Positions 33,369-43,530 of a stretch of 62,368 nt of DNA are shown here, piece after piece. A program made the position numbers and the translations under genes. The stretch's first letter is position 1. Every line of letters begins with the position of its first letter. The stretch is from the IMG/VR virus record IMGVR_UViG_3300032157_000009, positions 1 to 62,368 of that record. One strand, 5' to 3'. Below the pieces are notes generated by a model. It ran no database searches. It worked only from the letters and a program-made list of their open reading frames with translations, and was not told the DNA's origin. Source of the DNA: a virus.

Positions 33369-33767
33369 ATGAACTTCAGCAATCCAATTCCACGAGGGCC
33401 AGCGGTGAAGACTTGGCCATCCTCGCCTTTGCGCTCGCCTCGTGATCAGGATTCGCCCGTCAAGCAATGGCAGAAGGCTGGCTCCACTGGGGAGCAGGTC
33501 TTGGCGTTGCAGGAGAATGTAAAACAACTGCAACGTCAGTTTGATCGCTTGCGCCGACGTGGTGCTGGCGACGAAGCCGAGGCCACTACTGGAATGACCT
33601 ATAAAGGGGAATGGAATGCCAGCACGGTTTATGTGGCGCAGAATTTGGTCACGCGTGGGGCGTTGGGAGAGTTTATTTGCATCCTGGATGCTCCGGCCGC
33701 AACCACGCCGGAGTCGGGTGCTCCGTATTGGCACGGGCTGGTTACTCCCTTAGGAATGTGGGCTTGA
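33369..33767 (+). CDS. Small tail protein with carbohydrate-binding-like motif
   Basis: 132 residues. A coiled-coil segment (about 45-65) is followed by YKGEWNASTVYVAQNLVTRG with a later W near PYWHG; this layout resembles carbohydrate-binding modules of the CBM5/12 type often attached to phage tail proteins. It begins one base after the previous stop. Confidence 0.6.
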   Translation: MNFSNPIPRGPAVKTWPSSPLRSPRDQDSPVKQWQKAGSTGEQVLALQENVKQLQRQFDRLRRRGAGDEAEATTGMTYKGEWNASTVYVAQNLVTRGALGEFICILDAPAATTPESGAPYWHGLVTPLGMWA

Positions 33768-33768
33768 T

Positions 33769-36228
33769 ATGGTAACCCGAGGCACCAACATTACTCAGGC
33801 TGACCTGGACGCTTTGGCAACCCTTGCCAACAGTGTTGGTGCACCGCTGCCGACCAATTTTGAGTTCAGTTACATGGACGAGGTGATCCTGCCGCCTACA
33901 GATTTGGTGGGCACGATCAATTACGGCGCAGGCGGATATGTGGCAGCTGGGGTGCAGGTGGTGGTTCACGTTTACAGCTACAAGGACGTTTCTGGTCGCC
34001 GCCACTACTCAAGATTGTTTGCAGCGGGCAGTGTTCTGCCAAACAGTTCAACTGATGCCTTTGAAATTGAATGGACCTGGACTCCGCCGGTAGCAGCAGT
34101 GGACGGTTATATTTACGTGGTGATTGATTCAGGAGACAGTTATTTTGTTGGCTTGTGGCAGGATGTGACCTCGCTGCCCTTCACAGACGACAGCCTCTCT
34201 TTGAATGATCCGTTCAGTGGCTTCGCAGTTGATCGCAATCCAATTGAAGGCTGGCGCAGCACCACAAATTATCTAACGGACGGCGGTGGCAGTTTTACTC
34301 AGACTCCGGGTCAATGGTTGTTTGAATTGAACCGGATGCGCGGAGCGATGGTTTCTGGTTACACGGAAGACGTCAACTGGCTGGTGTCTGGTCCTTGGGT
34401 GGTTTCAGTTGGCTCGCGCTTGCGTTATGGCAGCGACTCCTTGGTGTACGGAAGCGTGGAATTTTGGTATGCAGCCGACGATCATGCCGGGGACATTGAC
34501 ATTGAAACGGTTGCCGAGATTGGGTCGGAAGCCGTGCCAATTGAACTGCTCAATGATTTGTCGGGCGACCTTTATCAAGAGGCGTTGTCTTTGACGCTAC
34601 CAGCCGCACACACCTTTCGAGGGCGCATCACTTGGGAGACGGACAATGCCATTGCGGGTGGCATCACCCATGCGCTATCAGTTCTGTCAGGTGCCGTCAC
34701 CATCACCACCGAGACCTGGGCGGTTGACGGCAGCACCCTGACGTTGGACTTCGTTTTGGAACTGCCTTCCGGAGCTAGCGAGGTCAGGATTGACATTGAT
34801 CTGAACGACGGCACTAACGCCTTTGCCAATGATGGTCTGTTGGTGTCGGACGTGGTGCTGGACACCGAGGTCGTAACGCCAACGGATGCCGACATCATTC
34901 ACGCAACCAGCCTTGGCAAGACAGCCGAGCCGGTCACCATTGATCCGACGCTTGGGCCTGTGGTCTTCAACGGAGGGAATTATTATCCCAGCTTCCGGGC
35001 GGAAGGTGATTTAGACGGGGTGTGGGTGGCAATGACTAGGCCGGTGTTTGGAATACACACTTATTTGGATTCCGATCTGCCTAATTATTACCGGGCGGTG
35101 ACCAGTGGTCCGCGTGGCACGGCGGAGGCGGCCGAGGCTGAGTTCAGCGTCACGCCAGCAGTGGCCGCCCGGTCGTCGTTGTGGCCAGTGTTTCGGGACA
35201 CCGATTTCGGCACCTGGATGCCGACCGGCAACAATGCGGTGAATAAGTTGGTGCCTTATTTCCAATTGGATGTTTTTCATTCCATGATTCAAGACGAGGT
35301 TACCGTGGCGGCAGAAGGGGTGAGTAACCACTTTTCTTTGGCGGTGGCTGCATCGTATGAAAAGTTGATTTTGCGTTCTTCTGATCCGATGGCCACGATC
35401 TATTTGAGTCTGTCTTCAGACCCCATAGATCCAAATGATGGCGGCACTTATGATGTTTCAGCGGTGGGAGAATTGATCCTGCCGGACGACTTTGCCTATG
35501 CCGGTGGTGGCACGGTGTATTACCTGGTCAAGAATAATGAACTGACCCAGCAAACCTTTTTCTTGAGAAGGATTCTGTGTCTCAAGAACAGCGACGACGT
35601 TTATCCAGGCGACGCTCCAATATTCTTCAACACTGCCATCACCGGGTTGCCGGCTTTTGAATCCTACAGCTACAACCTGCCTGATAGCACCTGGACCAGC
35701 ACGGTGGATACCGGAGACAAGCTGGAGATTCCCCGGTCAGGTTATTGCATTTACGAAGTGACGGTGGCGCGTCCGTCAGTAGGCGACATTGCCATCATTC
35801 CTTCAACTGGTGAGGCGGCATTGGTGGTCAAGTTGGGCGTGATGTTGGGGTCGGATTTGGACAGCGGCGGAACATTCAGCGAGTTGCTGGAGGTGACGAT
35901 ACCGGCCGACGAACCTAGCATCACAACGACGGTATTTTGGCCGGTGTTGAACGGGGCTTGTCTGGCTTATCAATGCGATGAGGTGGTCAATGTCATGGCC
36001 AGCGCCAATTTCCAGCCAGCGGTTATCAGTCATCATTACCCGCCGCGCGGAGCTCAAATTGGTCCGATTCGCGGCACCTGGTCGGGTGAACGTCAACCGG
36101 CTGCCCCGCAAAGCGGTAGAGGCACCTGTTATTTCGCCAATGGATTTAACAATCAACAGGATTATGTGGTATTGCCCATTTGTGCGGATCTTTACAATGA
36201 CACCGAAGCGGTGCTGGGAATTTTATGA
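33769..36228 (+). CDS. Large beta-rich tail protein
   Basis: 819 residues from ATG 33769. Beta-rich throughout, rich in Gly, Thr, Asp and Tyr, with no signal peptide. No recognisable catalytic motif. Probably a central tail tip or fibre-connecting protein. Its ATGA end overlaps the giant fibre gene. Confidence 0.65.
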   Translation: MVTRGTNITQADLDALATLANSVGAPLPTNFEFSYMDEVILPPTDLVGTINYGAGGYVAAGVQVVVHVYSYKDVSGRRHYSRLFAAGSVLPNSSTDAFEIEWTWTPPVAAVDGYIYVVIDSGDSYFVGLWQDVTSLPFTDDSLSLNDPFSGFAVDRNPIEGWRSTTNYLTDGGGSFTQTPGQWLFELNRMRGAMVSGYTEDVNWLVSGPWVVSVGSRLRYGSDSLVYGSVEFWYAADDHAGDIDIETVAEIGSEAVPIELLNDLSGDLYQEALSLTLPAAHTFRGRITWETDNAIAGGITHALSVLSGAVTITTETWAVDGSTLTLDFVLELPSGASEVRIDIDLNDGTNAFANDGLLVSDVVLDTEVVTPTDADIIHATSLGKTAEPVTIDPTLGPVVFNGGNYYPSFRAEGDLDGVWVAMTRPVFGIHTYLDSDLPNYYRAVTSGPRGTAEAAEAEFSVTPAVAARSSLWPVFRDTDFGTWMPTGNNAVNKLVPYFQLDVFHSMIQDEVTVAAEGVSNHFSLAVAASYEKLILRSSDPMATIYLSLSSDPIDPNDGGTYDVSAVGELILPDDFAYAGGGTVYYLVKNNELTQQTFFLRRILCLKNSDDVYPGDAPIFFNTAITGLPAFESYSYNLPDSTWTSTVDTGDKLEIPRSGYCIYEVTVARPSVGDIAIIPSTGEAALVVKLGVMLGSDLDSGGTFSELLEVTIPADEPSITTTVFWPVLNGACLAYQCDEVVNVMASANFQPAVISHHYPPRGAQIGPIRGTWSGERQPAAPQSGRGTCYFANGFNNQQDYVVLPICADLYNDTEAVLGIL

Positions 36229-39200
36229 ATGCATTGAAGAAAATCTTAGTTCTGTGCCTGGTCTTTTTGTCGGTCGTCGTCATGGCTCAAACTCATGTGC
36301 GGTTTGATCTGGCGGCGCCTTACTTCAATGCCAATCCGGCTTCCAATCGAGTGGTCACATTACAACCACTGACTCCGTTCCCGGGCAATCTAATTACTTA
36401 CACCTCGTCGGCGGCAGGAATCTTCTACCACTCCAACGCCTATATCGGAGACTATTCTGGCGTCGTAAAACCCAAGGGACAGTCGGCGCAGATTCCATTT
36501 CAGATCACCGTCACGGCCACCAATCTGGGCGTGATAGATGCGGATGACATCACTTCGGTTTTGGGACAGCAAAGTTATCCGTCCGCAGGCAAGTCGTCCT
36601 GGTCCATTCAATCAGCAGACCAACGATTCTTATTCACTCCAACCAATGCTGCCACAGCCGGGGATGGTCAGATTCTGGCCATCACCGGGGACAAGACAAA
36701 GTACATTGATGTGGCCGCTGGCAGCACCACTTACAATCTCATCAACTCGACCAATCTGCCGGCCACTTCCATTCGGCCGGGCACGGCAGGCATAGATATT
36801 TCCGGCAACGCCGCCACTGCCACCTTTGCTTCCAATGCAATTGATGTGGCCGGGTCTGCTTCCATCAGCATAGAAACCAATCTATTGCTGCGCACCCCTT
36901 CACTGACAACCGCCGTCACCAATGCCTGGCGTTTGGATGCCACCAATGCCGCGTTGCTGGCAGCCCAGAACGCCACCAATGCTGCTGCTTTGGCCATCAA
37001 CCTTGAGTTGACGGCAAGAACAAATCAGACCTCGCTTTCAAATGTGTTGCGCACTTCCTTTGCAGACATCAATGCCTCAAGCAGCACTGAATGGATCACA
37101 AACGCGCTGGCGTCCAAGACGGGAACCAATGAGATCCGTGCGGTGATTCACACCAACACCGCAAACGTATTGGCAGGCGCAGTGATCACGGCCACCAATG
37201 CGCTGGTTGCTCCAACGGTCTATGCTAATGCAATTGAATCCACGAACGCAAGCAGCCTTACGATCACAGCAGGTGGCGACACTCTGACGTTGGGGTCAGA
37301 TGCCGCGACGTATAATGGATCGAGCGGCTTTGTGGGAGTAGGCAGTTCCTTGACGGTGGACGCAAGCGGATTCAATGGCAATTTGACGACAGGCGACAAT
37401 ACGGTGCAAGAGATCGCTCAGAAGTTGGATGACCTGGTGGCCAGCGGTGCGGATCTGTCTGCGATTGATTTCCTGGTTGGGACGGCGAGCGGGTTGTTGT
37501 CGGGCGAGATTGCGGTGGGGATTACGCCGGGTGGTGAACTTGGTGGGACATGGGCCAGTCCTACGATTGATGACGGCGTGACGGTGACAAGTTGGGCATT
37601 GGGTGCATCCACGGCAACCACGCCAACCTCTGGCGACAACGACACAAGCTTGGCCACGACAGCCTTCGTGCAGACTGAACTGGTGGCGGCGACCAATGGT
37701 TTGCCGGCATTGCTTTCGGCCAAGGCAGGCACAAATGAAACACGGGCATTGATTCATACCAATGCGGCGAATATTTTTGCGGGCGAAGGTTCTGGTTTGA
37801 CCAATTTGAACGCCTCTGAATTGCGCAGTGGAACTGTTGCTGCGGCTCGTCTGCCGGCAAACACCGTCAGTTCAGACGGCATTGTGACCAGTGGCAGCGG
37901 ACAGGTGAGCAAAGTATGGAAGACCGACGGCAGTGGAAATCCAGGGTGGAGAGACGATGCGACCGGCGAACCTGGTGGCGGGATTACTACTATCAACGGG
38001 CTTACATCTGATCCGCAGAGCTTCGCCGTCGCGCGTACGTTAAACGATTTTCAGATCGCCTCCGCGACTGATACCCATACGTTCCATTTCCCATACGCTG
38101 GCGCGAATACGAATGGGCTATTGCATACAAATGACTGGGCGGTGTTCTCCGCGAAGGCGAGCGCGCAGTCGGTGATTGATGCTACCAATAGCGCAAGGCT
38201 GGCGATTCAATTAGAGCTTACGTCCCGCACAAACCAGGCGTCGCTGTCGAATGTTCTTCGGACATCGTTTGCGGACATCTCAGTGACAGGCGGCACGATA
38301 GACGGAACGGACACCCACGTTCTGTTCTTTGACGGAACTGACAATCCCGTCGGTGAGGCCGGGATGACTTACAATAAGACTACCGATGCCCTAACACTGG
38401 TCGGAGCGGTTTATGGGTCAAGCGGCAAGGGACAGTTGAGTGAGGACGGGAGAGTAGTTGCGAATTTCACTGGCGGCAACGAGAACTTGATTGCGGGTGA
38501 CGATTCACACACCGTTGCTAATACGGTTGACAGATCAGCCATCGTTGCAGGAGCGGCCAATGTTCTGGATGTTAATTCGGATCAAAGCGTTATTCTTGGT
38601 GGACAAGCTAACCGGATTGGTAATGGGGTTAACAATTATGGGAATTACGTCGGCATTCTTGCTGGCATTAACAATTCAATCTATGCGACACTAGGGACAG
38701 CAAATTACTCTACCATCATTGGCGGCAGCGGAAATATTATTAGTTCGAGCTACTCAACGGTAGGTGGCAGATCTGCGAGCTCTGGGCATGACGGCGTATT
38801 CATATGGGCTGACTCATCTACCGCAACCGCATTCGCCAGCACTGCCGTAGATCAATTTTTGATTCGCGCGACCGGGGGTGTTGGGATCAATACAAACAAT
38901 CCTTCTGGATTCTCCCTGTCAATTCACGGCAACACTTATCTCAATGGAGAAATGACCATTTCATCGCTTGCTGGATCTGAACTTGTTGTCACAGACGCAA
39001 ACCAAAAACTTGCCACCACTAACTCGCTTCCAATTTTGACGCTCGCCAATGGCACAACTTCTGCAGGCGCGTTGCGGATTGATGAAGATGACGACGACGG
39101 TGCAAACTATTTGGAACAAACAATCACACCTCTGTCTGGTGATCGCACCATCACTTGGCGCGACGCGTCTGGCACACCGGTCCTTTCCGGTGACACCTTC

Positions 39201-42200
39201 ACCGGGGATGTGACCGCTACAATCGACACTGACGGCGGCACGGCCTTGACCATTGCAGACTCCGTTGCCGTGACCGGCTGGACCTTAGGTGCGTCCATTG
39301 CCACCACACCGAGCAGTGGTGACAGCGACACATCGTTGGCCACTACAGCGTTTGTGCAGACCGAATTGGCGGCTGCCACCAACGGACTGCCTGCTTTGCT
39401 TGCTGCCAAGTCGGGGACGAATGAGACGCGGGCAATTATTTTCACAAATGCCGCCAATCGAATTGCCACTTCGGTACTTACCAACGCAGCCACTACTGCA
39501 GCGTTGGTGTATGCGGATGCCAACGGCGGTTACGGCGAGGCAACTGTGGCAAATGTTTATGGACTGTGGACAGGCACAGGCACATTCCCAACCCGCTTCG
39601 GAACGAACGCCGATGTTCATTTGATTCCTGGTAGCAACATCAGCATAACCACCAACACTGCAGGAAGCATATTTACCATCGCTTCATCCGGCGGGGCAGC
39701 GCTGGAATATGCCAATGCTCAAGACGTTTTCGTCACCACCGGCAATGACTCGGTGATCCTGGTGGATTCCGGCAGCAACATTCTGGCGACTTGGAACGGT
39801 GCGGCAGACACCTTCCTGCAAAACATTGCCGGCTCGACGCTGACGATGAACAGCGGCGGTGTGCAAATTGAGGCCACCGACCACGGCGTCTCGGTTGAAA
39901 CGGACGGCATCAACATCACCGGCACAGGCATCAGTCCCAGCACGCTGCTGGGCGTGGACGCGGACAGCGATCTGGTTTCCGTGACCTCTCTGTCATCGCT
40001 GAACGTGACGCTGCTCAACGCCACGAATGTTGCCACGATGATCACCAATGCGCCTTTCCTCAAGACGGACGCGAACAGCTTGCTGGCTTACACGGTGGAC
40101 GGCGCGAGCCTCACCAATCTGGCCAACGCGCCCGTGGTCATTGCGGGCGGCAACGTGACGGTGACGACCAACACCGTGGCCGGCACGGGCCAGAAGACTT
40201 ACACCGTGGCCAGCACGGGTGGTGGCGGTGATGCCACCAAACTGATGATGAGCGGCGGGCTCGGCACCGACGACACCTGGGCGGGATCAATCATTACGAA
40301 TTTGAACGCGGGTGCAACGGTCGCGCAATGGGACGCTGTATATCTCGGCAGCGCAAGTAAATGGCTGCTCGCGGATGCGAATGGATCGGGAACATATCCG
40401 GCGGTGGGAATTGTAACGGCGGGTGCGACCGATACACAGCCCGTTACTGTCGTGACCCACGGCACAATCCGCAACGACGCCTGGAACTGGACGATTGGCG
40501 GCACGGTTTATTTGAGCACGACGCCCGGCGGACTCACCCAAACCGCGCCTTCCACCGATGGCGACAAGGTTCAAATTGTAGGCACCGCCATCTCGGCGGA
40601 CATTATATTTATTCATCCCTCGCCTGACTACGGCACGATTGGCACGGTCACGGAAGGCGGCGGCGCTGCCCCTGCCCTGGCGGCAGTGCTCGCGGTAGGC
40701 GAAGACGGTAACGATCTATCGATCACCAATCTGGGCGCACTCTCCACCGACACCCTTACCAACACGGCCACGACTTCGGCGCTGGTGTGGGCGGACGCCA
40801 ATGGCCGGCATGGTGAGGCGACCTTGGCGAATGTGCAGACGGTGTTTGCAGGAACGGTCCTCACCAACGGACACAGCGCAGCCGTCACGTTCAGCAACTT
40901 CACCCGCATTGAAGGCATCGCGAGCGCCCGCACGAACTTCACAGATTGGATTGAAGCGACCAACAGCAGCAGTCTGACGATTGCGGCGGGCGGCGATACG
41001 TTGGTGCTGGGTTCGGATGCCGCGACCTACAACGGGTCGAGCGGATTTGTCGGTGTGGGGAGTTCGTTGACGGTGAATGCGAGCGGCTTCGACGGCAACC
41101 TCACCACCAGCGACAACACCGTGCAGGAGGTTGCGCAGAAGCTCGATGACCTGGTTGCCAGCGGAAATCTAACCATCTCAAACACCATCCTTGTGGCCTT
41201 GAATGGTGACGATGCCACGGGCGAGCGCGGCAACTGGAACAAGCCCTTCCGCAACCTGGACACGGCCAACAGCAATTCCCTGGACGGGATGACGATTGTG
41301 GTGATGCCGGGCTATTACACCAATCGGAATCCCATCTGGTTCAGCAATAATGTTCACTTCGAGTTTGTTGGTCCGGGCCGGTTGTTCAGCACGGGCAATG
41401 GGCCGCTGTTTCTGGACGCCGGTCAGACGCGCAACGTGCAGCTTCATGCGCCCGGCTGGAGGTTCATTGGAACGAACACCCAGCGGATTGTCTCCATCAC
41501 CGGGGCGGGCACAAAGCTGGATTGGACTTCCAAAACCGCTTGGGGGGATGTCGGCGAGGTCTTCTACTCGAGCGGCGTGGGTGCCAAAATGCGGCTCGCC
41601 GTCCAGCAGGTCTGGAACACCAATGGCAACGCCGCTGTCTATGCGAGCAATACCGATCTGGAGCTGGACGTGGATGAAATGTGGTCGCAGGACGCCACCT
41701 ACACGCTCTACTTGGATTCATTCGGTGCCAACTCGCCTAGAATTCATGGCCGGGTGGGCCGGCTCTACAACATTGACGGCTTCGGCGCTTTGGGTTCTGA
41801 CGCGCTGTCGGCTACCACTGTCATTGCGCTTCAAAACGATTTCATGGACGCGTGGGATTGGACCGTCTGGCTGGTCGGCTCGGCCACCAATGCGGTGATT
41901 GATTCCAAATGGATTCAGGGTTTCGGGGACTGCACAGTGGTTTCAACACTTGGAAATCTGACAATTCGCGGCGCCACCATCCACAATTATTCTAATGCCG
42001 ACATTGATGGTGTGGCGCACTCTGAAAACGGATTGCTGACACTTGAGGGGGTGACGATCACGCGCACTAACAACTGCGTGGACTGTTACGACATCCGCAC
42101 CACCGGCACGGGGAGGATACATTACAAGGCCAGTGTGTTTGATGAAAGTCGGATGGCTCTGATCGGCGCGGATACGATTACTCGTCTTGATAACTACAAC

Positions 42201-43529
42201 CTGGGCAATGCGCATGTTTCCAAGACCAACTTTGTGAATGCGCTGGTCCTCACCAATCTCAACCAGGGCAACGCCACGGTGGCGCTCGGACTGGACGGCG
42301 CGACTGGCTTGATCACCACCAATGGCGTGCCGGGCGGCTCAGGCGATGATCTCGGGGACGCCACGGCGGCTGATGTGCAGGCGTTATTTCCCAGTCCGAT
42401 CCTGACCAACGGACACACCGCACGCGTGTTCCTTGGGAATGGTTTGTTGTCCACCAACGCTGCAGCCACCAACCTCTTTTCCGGCCCACTACTTTCACCG
42501 GGCGATGGCTCGCAATCGTTCAAGGCGGGCGAGGCGGCGGATGCTGACGGCAACGGTTCGACGGCGGTCGGCGTGGGCGCGACCGCGCCTGGTGCAGACG
42601 GCACGGCGTTTGGCCGCAACGCGCAGGCCAACAACGAAAATTCCACAGCCCTGGGTGAAGGCACGGCGGCAGACGCTAATCTTGCCACGGCAGTGGGTGC
42701 AGAGGCTGGAGCATCTGGATCCAGCTCAACTGCGATTGGCGGCGCGTCCTCTGCCAGTCATGGCAACTCCACCGCTCTGGGCACGAGCGCCACCACCACC
42801 GAAGCGAATCAGATCCGCCTGGGCACAGCCTCGGAAAACGTGAGCGTCCCCGGCGGCTTGCGCGTGAATGGAACCATCTTTGCCACCAATCTCACGGCCA
42901 GCCAGTTTGTGGCCACGGACGCGGACAAGAAACTCGTCAGCACCTTGAACGGTTCGACGTTGACAGATCTGAACGCGGCGAATCTCGGAAGCGGCATCAT
43001 CCCCGATGCGCGGATGCCAAACCTAACCGGCGAAGTGACTACCAGCGAAGGCGCAGTCGCCACTACCATCGCGGACTCCGTGACCGTAACCGGATGGGAA
43101 CTTGGCGCAAGCACGGCCACGACGGCGAGCGCAGCGGATAGCGACACGTCGCTGGCGACCACTGCCTTCGTTCAAACGGAAGTGGACTCCACGAAGACGG
43201 GAACTCATACAACGCCATCCACCTCCAATCCGCTCGCGCCGACCTGGAGCGGGCCGTCGCACATCATCTGGTATGGCGCGACGGGCGAGATTGATCTGCC
43301 GGCGGCGGCGGGTTACGCGGAGCGTGGCATCATCATCTATAACACGGGCGCGTTCACCGTCACGATGGACCCAAACGGCAGCGAAGTAATTGTGCGAGAT
43401 GGCACGGTGCAAAGCGCCGGCATTTCCATGACGCTCGCCAGTGGCGCGGGCAATTATGTATCGCTCATCTCAGATGGCACGCGCTGGATCACGCTCGGCT
43501 TCAAAGGAACGCTTGCGGCAGGATCATAA
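36225..43529 (+). CDS. Giant tail fibre protein (2434 residues) with signal peptide
   Basis: Starts with a Sec signal peptide (MNALKKILVLCLVFLSVVVMA, cleaved after Ala21). Repeated units SDTSLATTAFVQTE and TNGLPALL typical of phage fibres occur at about 455, 1015 and 2287. Two copies of a 65-residue unit (GSDAATYNGSSGFVGVGSSL) lie near 343 and 1582. YadA-like trimeric head repeats are seen near 746-860 and 2088-2200 (TALGEGTAADANLATAVG), and residues 1648-2025 look like a beta-helix. Codon use becomes richer in GC from about base 39,700, suggesting mosaic origin. Confidence 0.8.
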   Translation: MNALKKILVLCLVFLSVVVMAQTHVRFDLAAPYFNANPASNRVVTLQPLTPFPGNLITYTSSAAGIFYHSNAYIGDYSGVVKPKGQSAQIPFQITVTATNLGVIDADDITSVLGQQSYPSAGKSSWSIQSADQRFLFTPTNAATAGDGQILAITGDKTKYIDVAAGSTTYNLINSTNLPATSIRPGTAGIDISGNAATATFASNAIDVAGSASISIETNLLLRTPSLTTAVTNAWRLDATNAALLAAQNATNAAALAINLELTARTNQTSLSNVLRTSFADINASSSTEWITNALASKTGTNEIRAVIHTNTANVLAGAVITATNALVAPTVYANAIESTNASSLTITAGGDTLTLGSDAATYNGSSGFVGVGSSLTVDASGFNGNLTTGDNTVQEIAQKLDDLVASGADLSAIDFLVGTASGLLSGEIAVGITPGGELGGTWASPTIDDGVTVTSWALGASTATTPTSGDNDTSLATTAFVQTELVAATNGLPALLSAKAGTNETRALIHTNAANIFAGEGSGLTNLNASELRSGTVAAARLPANTVSSDGIVTSGSGQVSKVWKTDGSGNPGWRDDATGEPGGGITTINGLTSDPQSFAVARTLNDFQIASATDTHTFHFPYAGANTNGLLHTNDWAVFSAKASAQSVIDATNSARLAIQLELTSRTNQASLSNVLRTSFADISVTGGTIDGTDTHVLFFDGTDNPVGEAGMTYNKTTDALTLVGAVYGSSGKGQLSEDGRVVANFTGGNENLIAGDDSHTVANTVDRSAIVAGAANVLDVNSDQSVILGGQANRIGNGVNNYGNYVGILAGINNSIYATLGTANYSTIIGGSGNIISSSYSTVGGRSASSGHDGVFIWADSSTATAFASTAVDQFLIRATGGVGINTNNPSGFSLSIHGNTYLNGEMTISSLAGSELVVTDANQKLATTNSLPILTLANGTTSAGALRIDEDDDDGANYLEQTITPLSGDRTITWRDASGTPVLSGDTFTGDVTATIDTDGGTALTIADSVAVTGWTLGASIATTPSSGDSDTSLATTAFVQTELAAATNGLPALLAAKSGTNETRAIIFTNAANRIATSVLTNAATTAALVYADANGGYGEATVANVYGLWTGTGTFPTRFGTNADVHLIPGSNISITTNTAGSIFTIASSGGAALEYANAQDVFVTTGNDSVILVDSGSNILATWNGAADTFLQNIAGSTLTMNSGGVQIEATDHGVSVETDGINITGTGISPSTLLGVDADSDLVSVTSLSSLNVTLLNATNVATMITNAPFLKTDANSLLAYTVDGASLTNLANAPVVIAGGNVTVTTNTVAGTGQKTYTVASTGGGGDATKLMMSGGLGTDDTWAGSIITNLNAGATVAQWDAVYLGSASKWLLADANGSGTYPAVGIVTAGATDTQPVTVVTHGTIRNDAWNWTIGGTVYLSTTPGGLTQTAPSTDGDKVQIVGTAISADIIFIHPSPDYGTIGTVTEGGGAAPALAAVLAVGEDGNDLSITNLGALSTDTLTNTATTSALVWADANGRHGEATLANVQTVFAGTVLTNGHSAAVTFSNFTRIEGIASARTNFTDWIEATNSSSLTIAAGGDTLVLGSDAATYNGSSGFVGVGSSLTVNASGFDGNLTTSDNTVQEVAQKLDDLVASGNLTISNTILVALNGDDATGERGNWNKPFRNLDTANSNSLDGMTIVVMPGYYTNRNPIWFSNNVHFEFVGPGRLFSTGNGPLFLDAGQTRNVQLHAPGWRFIGTNTQRIVSITGAGTKLDWTSKTAWGDVGEVFYSSGVGAKMRLAVQQVWNTNGNAAVYASNTDLELDVDEMWSQDATYTLYLDSFGANSPRIHGRVGRLYNIDGFGALGSDALSATTVIALQNDFMDAWDWTVWLVGSATNAVIDSKWIQGFGDCTVVSTLGNLTIRGATIHNYSNADIDGVAHSENGLLTLEGVTITRTNNCVDCYDIRTTGTGRIHYKASVFDESRMALIGADTITRLDNYNLGNAHVSKTNFVNALVLTNLNQGNATVALGLDGATGLITTNGVPGGSGDDLGDATAADVQALFPSPILTNGHTARVFLGNGLLSTNAAATNLFSGPLLSPGDGSQSFKAGEAADADGNGSTAVGVGATAPGADGTAFGRNAQANNENSTALGEGTAADANLATAVGAEAGASGSSSTAIGGASSASHGNSTALGTSATTTEANQIRLGTASENVSVPGGLRVNGTIFATNLTASQFVATDADKKLVSTLNGSTLTDLNAANLGSGIIPDARMPNLTGEVTTSEGAVATTIADSVTVTGWELGASTATTASAADSDTSLATTAFVQTEVDSTKTGTHTTPSTSNPLAPTWSGPSHIIWYGATGEIDLPAAAGYAERGIIIYNTGAFTVTMDPNGSEVIVRDGTVQSAGISMTLASGAGNYVSLISDGTRWITLGFKGTLAAGS
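37251..37446 (+). repeat. Fibre repeat unit 1, copy 1
   Basis: Codes for SSLTITAGGDTLTLGSDAAT and about 45 further residues ending QKLDDLVASG. The second copy is at 40968-41164 with almost the same protein but many silent differences, so it is an old duplication or an import of a homologous unit. Confidence 0.8.
37584..37782 (+). repeat. Fibre repeat unit 2, copy 1
   Basis: Codes for VTSWALGASTATTP to TNAANIFA, about 66 residues, with the core SLATTAFVQTEL. Copies 2 and 3 are at 39270-39468 and 43086-43191. Confidence 0.8.
39270..39468 (+). repeat. Fibre repeat unit 2, copy 2
   Basis: Codes for VTGWTLGASIATTP to TNAANRIA, close in protein to copy 1 but with many silent changes. Confidence 0.8.
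40968..41164 (+). repeat. Fibre repeat unit 1, copy 2
   Basis: Codes for SSLTIAAGGDTLVLGSDAAT and on to QKLDDLVASG, matching copy 1 at 37251-37446. Codons are GC-richer than in copy 1. Confidence 0.8.
43086..43191 (+). repeat. Fibre repeat unit 2, copy 3 (partial)
   Basis: Codes for VTGWELGASTATTA to SLATTAFVQTEVDS. It has only the first half of the unit seen in copies 1 and 2 and lies near the C-terminus. Confidence 0.7.
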
Positions 43530-43530
43530 C

